A stretch of 64,000 nt of DNA from the NCBI RefSeq assembly GCF_000826525.2, contig NZ_LN651326.1, positions 186,001 to 250,000 on the forward strand, in the 5' to 3' direction. A model generated the notes under the pieces. It made no database searches. It had not been told where the DNA came from and saw nothing but the letters and a program-made list of their open reading frames with translations. Positions 26,696-34,408 of this stretch are shown here, in pieces (position 1 is the first letter of the stretch; the number at the start of each line of letters is the position of its first letter). A program made the translations under genes and the position numbers. Source of the DNA: Mobilicoccus massiliensis (GTDB lineage: Bacteria > Actinomycetota > Actinomycetes > Actinomycetales > Dermatophilaceae).

Positions 26696-27757
26696 TCACA
26701 CCACCGCGGCCTCGCAGATCCATCCATGCCGCATCAGGGCGTTCCAAGCGGTGCCGACGTGAGCACTCGAGAACAGTTCAGCCTTGCGTTTGGTCCACAG
26801 ACGGATGACGCGGCTCGCCTCATCGGGCGTGCGGGCGTCTGCGTGCACCGCCGCCCAATGCACGGACGCGAGAAGCTCGATGTCATAGGTGCCTTCGAAG
26901 CCGCTGACAAGCTCGAGCACCCGAACCGTGCGAGCGGCAGTCTCAGGCGAGGAAGCCACGACGTCGCTCAGCGCCTCGCGTGACTCGTCCATCACCTGCA
27001 GCGGCTCGGCGTCCCAAGGACGAGCAGAACCGTCACCGAACCCCGTGATGAAGTGGCCTCCCATCTGACGAAGCGTCTTGCGAAGGTCGTCGGCATAGGG
27101 TCCGTAAGGGCCTTTGACGAAGGTCAGTCGCAGCGGTTCTCCAGCCTCTTGCAAGAAATAGGCCAACTTTTGGGTGTCGACCAGGCCCGGCCACTCCCAG
27201 GCGACCTCGCGGTACGCGTTCATCAGGCGAAGGAGTGCAGCACGCGTCGGCGTCAACGCCGGCGCCGTCTCACGGTTGACCATGTCGCTCGCCGCCGGTG
27301 CACCCGCGGGCACGTACAGCCTGATGTCGACCGTCGTGGCCAGTGGCTGCAGAGCAGCATGCATGAGTGGGGCCACGTCGGCCCAATCAAGTCCGCCGTT
27401 GCCGCAACCGAGCGGCGGTACAGCGACCGACGTGATGCCATGTTCCTGCACCACTCGGACGAGGTCATCGAGGCCCGCTCCGATGTCCTCGATGCGCGAG
27501 CCGCCCTTCCAGTGACGCTTGGTCGGAAAGTTGATGATGAAGCGAGGGCCGGTCAGGCCCGAGGTCTCCCACACATGCATCCGGCCCGTCTCCAGCCTGC
27601 CGTTCTTGGCTTCACGAGCGTAGTTCTTGAACATGTCTGGGTAGGCGCGCTTGAACTGCAGGGCGATGCCCTTACCCATGACCCCAACCGTGTTCACCGT
27701 GTTGACCAGGGCGTCTGCGTCATCCGACAGCAGATTGCCCCGCAGTTCGCGGATCAC
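26696..27757 (-). CDS. darG: DarG-type macrodomain antitoxin (DNA ADP-ribosylglycohydrolase) without a visible DarT
   Basis: The 353-residue protein matches DarG. Residues 1-155 are a macrodomain with NTVNTVGVMGKGIALQF (18-34), FPTKRHWKGG with K80 (the catalytic Lys position known from Thermus DarG) and PPLGCGNGGLDW. Residues ~165-353 are the DarT-binding, YbiA-like region, with KLAYFLQE, FVKGPYGPYADDLR and GHFITGFGDG. DarG removes ADP-ribose from thymidines in DNA and also neutralises the toxin DarT directly. DarT normally precedes darG, but here the preceding gene is a membrane protein without DarT motifs. The GTG start overlaps that gene's stop (GTGA), so darG is the last gene of the coupled restriction-modification operon. 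Confidence 0.88.
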   Translation of the reverse strand: MIRELRGNLLSDDADALVNTVNTVGVMGKGIALQFKRAYPDMFKNYAREAKNGRLETGRMHVWETSGLTGPRFIINFPTKRHWKGGSRIEDIGAGLDDLVRVVQEHGITSVAVPPLGCGNGGLDWADVAPLMHAALQPLATTVDIRLYVPAGAPAASDMVNRETAPALTPTRAALLRLMNAYREVAWEWPGLVDTQKLAYFLQEAGEPLRLTFVKGPYGPYADDLRKTLRQMGGHFITGFGDGSARPWDAEPLQVMDESREALSDVVASSPETAARTVRVLELVSGFEGTYDIELLASVHWAAVHADARTPDEASRVIRLWTKRKAELFSSAHVGTAWNALMRHGWICEAAVV

Positions 27758-28413
27758 CGGGGCTCGCCGCTCTTCTGACCAGATGAGCGCACCTGCCGAG
27801 TGGCACCTGACTCATCCGCACCGGCGAGGACCTGCGAGAACGCGCCCATCAGGTACTCAACTGCTTTCTGTCCCTGCGCATGATCACCGTATGAATACAT
27901 ATCCTGTAGAGACTTGATCGCCAGTGTGGATGCAGGAGAAAAGAACGCCAGATCCCTCTCGGGAATTAGCTTCATGACATCTGTGATGAGTTCAGCAATA
28001 AGTTCGACGTGGAGGAAAAGAACGTTCCGCTGGGCCACTCGCGATCGACCCAAGGTTTGCCTAACCCCTGAGGCCCGCTGCAGGGCCCACAAAAGGGTGA
28101 ACACATCATCGCGAACCAGCTCCACCCGTCCTCGCCGCACATTTCCACTCCTGGAAATCGCTTGAGGCACGGGCTTGTAGGCGAACGCTGCGAGCCTGGA
28201 GCGCGCGGCCGCTACCTCGCCAGCCGACAGTGACCCAACTATATCGGCTATGATCAGTTCAGCGTCCCTCTTGGCTGAACTCTCAAATGTCTTCCCCGTG
28301 ACGAAGACGGCAAGACCTGCTGCCACAAAACCGAGCCAGGTAGGTACATCTCCCCAGTCCACCACGGAAGACACATCCCGCAGCCAGGCAAGAGCCCCCG
28401 TGACGCCAGTCAT
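27754..28413 (-). CDS. Small membrane-anchored protein of unknown function in the hsd operon
   Basis: The 219-residue protein has one clear transmembrane helix near the N-terminus (about residues 22-42, WLGFVAAGLAVFVTG). A mostly helical cytoplasmic part follows, ending in a polar Ser/Gly/Arg tail. I do not recognise a family; no catalytic motif is visible, and in particular no DarT signature. It overlaps hsdR (ATGA at 28410-28413) upstream and darG (GTGA at 27754-27757) downstream, so it is expressed with both. Its position is where DarT would be expected. A role as a membrane-linked sensor or effector is inference from context only. Confidence 0.7.
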   Translation of the reverse strand: MTGVTGALAWLRDVSSVVDWGDVPTWLGFVAAGLAVFVTGKTFESSAKRDAELIIADIVGSLSAGEVAAARSRLAAFAYKPVPQAISRSGNVRRGRVELVRDDVFTLLWALQRASGVRQTLGRSRVAQRNVLFLHVELIAELITDVMKLIPERDLAFFSPASTLAIKSLQDMYSYGDHAQGQKAVEYLMGAFSQVLAGADESGATRQVRSSGQKSGEPR

Positions 28414-31400
28414 CTCTCGTCTCCTTCCACGTACTTCGGGGCCAGGGCTTCCATCTGCTCGATGACGAGGCGGATGGCTTCGGGTTGCTTGTCGGGTGGG
28501 TAGTCGTACTTGACGAGGAGCCGTTTGACGGAGACGCGGAGTTTGGCGCGGACGTCTTCACGGACGGTCCAGTCGGTCTTGACGTCGCGACGCATGATGG
28601 CGACGAGCTCGCGGGCGATCTGGGCGAGGGTGTCTTCGCCTTGGAGGAGCACGGCGGAGTCGTTCTGGCTGACGGCGTCGAAGAAGGCCAGCTCGTCGCG
28701 GTGCAGCGGCGGGGTGAACTGTTCGCCACGGCGGGCCTCGGCGGCGATGTCACTCGCGACCCGAAGCAGCTCCTCGATGACTTCGGCGGCGGTGAGTTGC
28801 GAGTTCACGTAACGGTTCATCAGCGCAGCAAGCCGCTCGGAGAACTGGCGTTCGCGGCTGAGGTTGCCGCCGGTCACAGCGTGCGAGTCCTCCGTGAGGG
28901 CGGATCGCAACGCCTCGATGGCCAGGTTGGGCGCGGGTGTCCTTCGCAGCGCCTCGATGGCACCGGGCGTCAGGCGGCCGAGGTCGGGTCGTTCGATGCC
29001 GGCGACGGCGTAGATGTCGACGACCTCCCCCGGAGTCGTCGTGTCGACGATGAGCGACCGCAGCAGGCGCGCGATGTCCTCGGGCACCGGCTTGCCCGAG
29101 GCTCGACGTTCGCCGGCCTCGAGCTTGGCCAGGTAGACGCGGACCTCGCTGTGGAACCGGAAGTCGTCCCGCTTGGCCGCCAGGGTCTCGCCTCCGCCGC
29201 CGATCGCCCAGGCCCGGTTCAACTGCCCGACCAGGCGCCGATAGCGGGCGTAGGTCGACTCGGGCTGGTCCTCGTCCGCCTCGCCGCCGCCGAGGTCCGC
29301 GGTGCTGCGGCACTCCGGAGACACGAGCCGGTTGGCCGCGGCGATGACGGTCCTGAGGTACGCGACCTGCGCCGGGTGCTTCTTCATCTCCTCGGAACGA
29401 TCGAACGGCAGGAGCGCGTCGAGCTGGGCCAGCAGGTCGAGCGCGAGCCCGACGGCCTCGTCGGCGTGACGGCCCTGCGGCTTTTCGCGCCGGTCGGTGT
29501 CGCTGTACTCGGCGAGCGCGGCTTCGAGGTTGTCGGCCAGCGGGGCGTACCCGACGAGGAGGCCGTTGTCCTTGCCGCGGTAGGTGCGGTTGACGCGGGC
29601 GAGGGTCTGCATGAGCAGCGCCCCCTTGAGGGGCCGGTCGACGTAGAGCGTGTGCAGGCTCGGGGCATCGAAGCCGGTGAGCAGCATGTCCTTGACGATG
29701 ACGAGTTCGAGTTCGTCGTCCGGCTTCTTGATACGGCTCTGGATCGTCTGCTGTTCGTGACCGCGACGCACGTGGTGGCTGATGGGGTCGGGGTCGGTGG
29801 TGGTGCCGGAATAGACGACCTTGACCTTGCCCCGCTCGATCGCGTCGGAGTGCCACGTGTCGTCGCCGGCAGCGCGGCGCTGGGCGACGATCTCGTCGTA
29901 GAGACGGGCGGCGATCTCGCGGGTGGCGCAGACGATCATCGCCTTGCCGCCGGTCTCGATCTGCGGCAGCATCGCGGTCTTGCGCCGATCCCAGTGTTCG
30001 AGCAGGTCGGCGGCCAGCGTTCGGATGCGGTCGGGGTGGCCGTAGAGCTCGTTGATGACGGCGACGGACTTCTCGACCTTGGCCCGTTCGAGAGTGTCGA
30101 GGCCCTCGGTGGCCTCGTCGGCGGCGCGATCGATGTCCTCTTCGGTCGCCTCCTCCATGCGGGCGAGCGGGATGAGTCGCGGCTCGAAGTAGACGGGCAC
30201 GGTGGCGCCGTCCTCGACGGCGCGGGTGAGGTCGTACACGTCGACGTAGCCGCCGAACGTGGCGCGGGTGTCGCGTTCGGTGAAGCTGATCGGCGTGCCG
30301 GTGAAGGCGATGAACGAGGCACCGGGCAGCGCGTGCCGCAGGTGGGCGGCGTACCCGTCGAGGTCGTCGTAGTGACTGCGATGCGCCTCGTCGACGACGA
30401 CGAGCACGTTTCGCCGGTCGGTCAGCTCGGGGTGGGTCGCCCCGGCGTCCTTCTCGGCCTTGGACAGGCCGAATTTCTGCAGGGTCGTGAAGTAGATGCC
30501 GCCGGTGCGACGCCCGGTGAGTTCGGCGCGGAGTTGGGCGCGGGTCGCGATCTGGACGGGTGCCTCGGGCAGCAGCCTGGAGTCGCGGAAGGTCTGGAAC
30601 AGTTGCCCGTCGAGTTCGCGGCGGTCGGTGACGACGACGATCGTCGGGTTGGCGAGCTCGGGGGTGCGGTGGACGGCGGCGGCGTAGAGCTCCATCTCCA
30701 TCGACTTGCCCGAGCCCTGCGTGTGCCAGACGACGCCGGCGCGGCCGTCACTGCGGATGGCCTCGACCGTGGAGCCGACCGCCGCGGTGACGGCAAAGTA
30801 CTGGTGCGGCTTGGCGATGCGCTTGGTCAGCACACCGTCGCGCTCGGAGAACGCGGTGTACCCGCGCATGAGCTGCCCGAATCGTTCCTGGTTGAACAGC
30901 CCGTGGAGGAGCACGCCGAGCGGCGTCGTGTACTCCTCGTCGCCGAATGCCTCACCCGCGCGGACGACGGTGCCGTCGTCGTCGACGTTCCACGGGCTGA
31001 AGTGCTCGTAGGGCGTGAACGGTGTGCCGTACTGGGCCGTGGCACCGTCGCTGGCGACGGTGAGGAGCACGGTCCGGAACACCATGGGGAACTCGCGCAG
31101 GTAGAGCTCGAGTTGGGCGTGGGCGCCCGCCGAGCTGGCCTTGCTGTCGCCGGACCGCTTGAGCTCGACGATCGCGACGGGCAGCCCGTTGCTATAGAGG
31201 ACGACGTCGAACCGGCGGTGGTGCTCACCGTCGCGGATCGTCACCTGGTTGACAGCGAGCCAGTCGTTGTCGTCGACGGTCGTCGACATGAGCCGGATCG
31301 TCGGCGTGCGTTCGACGCCGGCCGAGTCGAGGTAGGTGACGCCGTGGTAGCCCTGGGTCAGCACCTCGTGGAGACGGTAGTTCTCCGCGAGCGCGTCGTT

Positions 31401-31634
31401 GGATCGGGGCCGCAGGATCTCGGCCTGCGCCTGCTGCAGGTACGTCTGCGGCACGTCGGGGTTGAGCCGGGTCAACGCCGCCGCCACCCGAGACGGGATG
31501 ACGAGGTCCTTCCACGACTCCCGCTCCCCCGTCCCCGGCGCGATCTGCTCACCCTTGAGCGGCGTCCACTGCAACTCAGCGAGGACGTTCATCGCCATGT
31601 CCTCCCACATGGCCTCCGACCCGGCCCGGCCCAT
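28410..31634 (-). CDS. hsdR: Type I restriction enzyme, HsdR subunit
   Basis: The 1074-residue motor and nuclease subunit cuts DNA after translocation when the target lacks methylation. The N-terminal PD-(D/E)xK nuclease has D143 and the ELK triad E157-L-K159. The SF2 motor has Walker A HTQGSGKS (about 304-311), DEAH at 415-418 and TGTPI downstream. The C-terminal helical domain that binds HsdM ends the protein. Length and motif order are normal, so it looks intact. The start overlaps the hsdS stop by one base (TGATG). The next gene starts inside its stop. Confidence 0.95.
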   Translation of the reverse strand: MGRAGSEAMWEDMAMNVLAELQWTPLKGEQIAPGTGERESWKDLVIPSRVAAALTRLNPDVPQTYLQQAQAEILRPRSNDALAENYRLHEVLTQGYHGVTYLDSAGVERTPTIRLMSTTVDDNDWLAVNQVTIRDGEHHRRFDVVLYSNGLPVAIVELKRSGDSKASSAGAHAQLELYLREFPMVFRTVLLTVASDGATAQYGTPFTPYEHFSPWNVDDDGTVVRAGEAFGDEEYTTPLGVLLHGLFNQERFGQLMRGYTAFSERDGVLTKRIAKPHQYFAVTAAVGSTVEAIRSDGRAGVVWHTQGSGKSMEMELYAAAVHRTPELANPTIVVVTDRRELDGQLFQTFRDSRLLPEAPVQIATRAQLRAELTGRRTGGIYFTTLQKFGLSKAEKDAGATHPELTDRRNVLVVVDEAHRSHYDDLDGYAAHLRHALPGASFIAFTGTPISFTERDTRATFGGYVDVYDLTRAVEDGATVPVYFEPRLIPLARMEEATEEDIDRAADEATEGLDTLERAKVEKSVAVINELYGHPDRIRTLAADLLEHWDRRKTAMLPQIETGGKAMIVCATREIAARLYDEIVAQRRAAGDDTWHSDAIERGKVKVVYSGTTTDPDPISHHVRRGHEQQTIQSRIKKPDDELELVIVKDMLLTGFDAPSLHTLYVDRPLKGALLMQTLARVNRTYRGKDNGLLVGYAPLADNLEAALAEYSDTDRREKPQGRHADEAVGLALDLLAQLDALLPFDRSEEMKKHPAQVAYLRTVIAAANRLVSPECRSTADLGGGEADEDQPESTYARYRRLVGQLNRAWAIGGGGETLAAKRDDFRFHSEVRVYLAKLEAGERRASGKPVPEDIARLLRSLIVDTTTPGEVVDIYAVAGIERPDLGRLTPGAIEALRRTPAPNLAIEALRSALTEDSHAVTGGNLSRERQFSERLAALMNRYVNSQLTAAEVIEELLRVASDIAAEARRGEQFTPPLHRDELAFFDAVSQNDSAVLLQGEDTLAQIARELVAIMRRDVKTDWTVREDVRAKLRVSVKRLLVKYDYPPDKQPEAIRLVIEQMEALAPKYVEGDER

Positions 31635-32791
31635 CAGAGCACCTCCTCCACGGTTGATTCCGCATCCTTCACGCGCAGCCGACCCGACATGAGCTCGGGG
31701 AGGAGGGCGTCGCGCAACGCGGTCAAGGCTCGCGACTCCGCCGTGGTCTCCCGGATCACGCCGCCCAGAACAGTGAGCTGACCACCCAAAGAGGCCAGGC
31801 GCTCATCCGTGGGCACGAGCAGAGGGAGCGCGCTCAGCCGCGCCATACTCAGCTTGGGTTGCACAGCGCCCGTGACCGCATCGGCGACCGAGAGTCGTCT
31901 CAGGGCGACGCGCAGGACATCTGTCGAAACGCCCTTGCCGACCAGCACGTGTGCGTGATTGTTGACCCAGGAAAGGCCCCAGACGTACTGCACGACCGCC
32001 CTGCCATCCCCCGTCTGCACCGTCCCGTCCTCGCCGACCAAAACGATGGGCTCGTCGAAGAGTGCCGAGTCGACCGTATCGATTTGGCCAGCTGCCCCGT
32101 AGTAGGGAACGACCCCTTGACGCTCTGACCGTTCACGGGAGGACAAAGGGATGCGACGGCGATTCAAAAACTCCGCGGCTGCACCCACTGGGATCGTTCG
32201 GACGTCAGCGCATGCCGAGAGGTAGATTGCGTCCTCAAGGTCGTTCACCGTCCCCAACTTTCGGTCGTTGGCGGCGATCTTGTCGTCGAGCGCGCCCAGC
32301 ACCTCCGCAATCGCCCGCTGCGTATTGGTGTCAGGCAGCGTCACGTTCATGCGCCCGAGGTCGCGGAGGCTGATGTAGGCGGCCATGTCGGTGTTGTTCA
32401 TGAAATAGGCGGCCTGCTGCCAGAATTCCGACGAACGGAACCATGCCTTCAAGTAACCCGGGACGATGACGCCCCCGTCTAGTACCCGGAAGAAGCACAG
32501 TTGAGGGCTGTAGACGGCGTTCCCTTCTGCCTCGGGCATCACAGCCACGCGTCCGACCGTTCCCTTGGTCGTGAGCAGAATGTCACCCGCCTGCGCCGCC
32601 TTCGCCCCGATCGCAGCAGTCTGCTCGGCCGAGACGAAGTCAGGGCTGTCGAAACGCACCACGTCGGCGCCAACGTCCGCGACGCGAATGATCCGGTAGC
32701 CGGTGGCGGCGAGCTGGTCCCTGCGTGTTCGGTAACCATCGCTGTAGATCAGGTGCCCGTCTCGCGCAAGCTCCTGAAACGTCGTGGTCAC
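31634..32791 (-). CDS. hsdS: Type I restriction enzyme, HsdS specificity subunit
   Basis: The 385-residue protein has two target-recognition domains, each followed by a conserved helical spacer: NTQRAIAEVLGALDDKIAANDR in two segments after the first, and ESRALTALRDALLPELMSGRL after the second. It sets the DNA sequence recognised by the HsdM2S methylase and the full HsdR2M2S complex. Both halves look complete, so a bipartite recognition site is expected. Its sequence cannot be read from the protein. The ATG overlaps the hsdM stop (ATGA at 32788-32791). Confidence 0.93.
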   Translation of the reverse strand: MTTTFQELARDGHLIYSDGYRTRRDQLAATGYRIIRVADVGADVVRFDSPDFVSAEQTAAIGAKAAQAGDILLTTKGTVGRVAVMPEAEGNAVYSPQLCFFRVLDGGVIVPGYLKAWFRSSEFWQQAAYFMNNTDMAAYISLRDLGRMNVTLPDTNTQRAIAEVLGALDDKIAANDRKLGTVNDLEDAIYLSACADVRTIPVGAAAEFLNRRRIPLSSRERSERQGVVPYYGAAGQIDTVDSALFDEPIVLVGEDGTVQTGDGRAVVQYVWGLSWVNNHAHVLVGKGVSTDVLRVALRRLSVADAVTGAVQPKLSMARLSALPLLVPTDERLASLGGQLTVLGGVIRETTAESRALTALRDALLPELMSGRLRVKDAESTVEEVL

Positions 32792-34407
32792 GACACCCTC
32801 CTCAACTGCTTGCGGACCTCGCTCTGGAGTCGGTCTGACTCGTCGAAGGCGGCGGTGAGCTCACCCGTGAGCCGGGCGATCTTCTCGTCGATGGGTTCGC
32901 CGTCGTCGGCGATGGCAGCGGCACCCACGTAGCGGCCCGGGGTGAGCGCGTAGCCGGCCTCCTTGATCCGGGCGACGGGCACCGAGGCGCAGAAGCCGGG
33001 CACGTCTTCGTACTCCGCGCCCTCGGCAGAGGCCGTGCCGCGCCAGGCGCGGTAGGTGTCGGCGATGCGCTGAATGTCCTCTGGCGCGAGGTCGCGCAGA
33101 GCGCGTTCGGCCATGAACCCGAGGTTGCGGGCGTCGATGAACAGCACCTCACCGCGGCGGTCGATGCTCCCCTGCGCGCCGGCGCTCTTGTCCTTGGCGA
33201 AGAACCACAGGCACGCAGGAATCCCCGTCGACCGGAACAGCTTGTCGGGCAACGCCACCATGCACGTCACGAGGTCGGCCTCGACGAGGTTGGCGCGAAT
33301 GTCGCCCTCACCGTTGCTCGTCGAACTCATCGACCCGTTGGCCATGACCACCCCGGCCATGCCGTGCGGCGTGAGCTTGCTGATGATGTGCTGCATCCAC
33401 GCGTAGTTGGCGTTCCGTACCGGCGGCACGCCGTACACCCAGCGGGCGTCCTCCTCGCTGCGCGCCCAGTCCTTGATGTTGAACGGCGGGTTCGCCATCA
33501 CGTAGTCCATCTGCAGGTTCGGGTGCAGATCGAGCGCGAACGTGTCACCCCACCGGTCGGCGAGGTTGCCGTTGAGGCCGTGAATGGCGAGGTTCATCGT
33601 CGCCATCCGCCACGTGCGCTCGTTGAGCTCCTGACCGAAGATCGACAGGGCCGTCTTGTCCTTGTCGTGCGCGGCGAGAAACTTCTCGGCCTGGACGAAC
33701 ATGCCGGCCGAGCCGCAACACGGGTCGTACACGCGGCCCTCCGTCGGCTCGAGAATCTCGACGATGGTCCGCACCACCGACGGCGGCGTGTAGAACTCCC
33801 CACCCCGCTTGCCCTCGGCCCGGGCGAACTGCTCGAGAAAGTACTCGTACACCTCACCCATGAGGTCACGCGCGCGACTCGCCCCCTCGCCGAAGAACCG
33901 GATGTTGTTGAGCAGGTCGACGAGCTCACCGAGGCGCCGCTGGTCGACGTTCTCTCGGTTGAACCCGTGCGGCAGCGAGTTGCGCAGGCTCGGGTTGGCC
34001 CCGATGAGCAGATCCATCGCGTCGTCGACGAGCCGCCCGACGCTCTTGGGACCGTTCGGCTCGCTCTCGCTCAGCCCCTTGCTGTGCTCGGCGAGGTAGT
34101 CCCAGCGCGCGGTCGGCGGGACGACGAACACGCCACGCCCCCGGTAGTCGTCCTGGTCACCGACGAGCTGCTCGATCTGGTCCTCGCGATACCCCTCGGC
34201 GCGGAGCTCCTCGGCGATGGCGACCGTCGCGGCGTCGTACGCCTCCGAGACGTACTTGAGAAACACGAGACCCAGGACGACGTCCTTGTACTGCGACGCG
34301 TCCATCGAGCCGCGCAGTTTGTCCGCCGCCTTCCACAGGGTGTCCTTGAGCTCCTTCATGGTGCTGGGCACCGCGGGGGCGGTGGTCTTACGAGTGCGAG
34401 GTGGCAC
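32788..34407 (-). CDS. hsdM: Type I restriction enzyme, HsdM adenine methyltransferase subunit
   Basis: The 539-residue protein has an N-terminal helical domain (residues 15-190), then the N6-adenine methyltransferase fold. The SAM site is DPCCGSAGMF (228-237) and the catalytic NPPF motif is at 306-309. These residues predict an active m6A enzyme that protects host DNA. The GTG start at 34407 lies one base after the stop of the upstream HTH/methyltransferase-like gene. Confidence 0.95.
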   Translation of the reverse strand: MPPRTRKTTAPAVPSTMKELKDTLWKAADKLRGSMDASQYKDVVLGLVFLKYVSEAYDAATVAIAEELRAEGYREDQIEQLVGDQDDYRGRGVFVVPPTARWDYLAEHSKGLSESEPNGPKSVGRLVDDAMDLLIGANPSLRNSLPHGFNRENVDQRRLGELVDLLNNIRFFGEGASRARDLMGEVYEYFLEQFARAEGKRGGEFYTPPSVVRTIVEILEPTEGRVYDPCCGSAGMFVQAEKFLAAHDKDKTALSIFGQELNERTWRMATMNLAIHGLNGNLADRWGDTFALDLHPNLQMDYVMANPPFNIKDWARSEEDARWVYGVPPVRNANYAWMQHIISKLTPHGMAGVVMANGSMSSTSNGEGDIRANLVEADLVTCMVALPDKLFRSTGIPACLWFFAKDKSAGAQGSIDRRGEVLFIDARNLGFMAERALRDLAPEDIQRIADTYRAWRGTASAEGAEYEDVPGFCASVPVARIKEAGYALTPGRYVGAAAIADDGEPIDEKIARLTGELTAAFDESDRLQSEVRKQLRRVS

Positions 34408-34408
34408 G

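Noticed and set aside
27754..28413. Candidate DarT toxin upstream of darG
   Set aside because: The protein has a transmembrane helix and none of the DarT NAD-binding or catalytic motifs; it is kept as unknown.
28485..31781. 1098-residue plus-strand open frame
   Set aside because: It is the antisense shadow of hsdR, rich in Val/Asp/Gly/Leu repeats without domain motifs.
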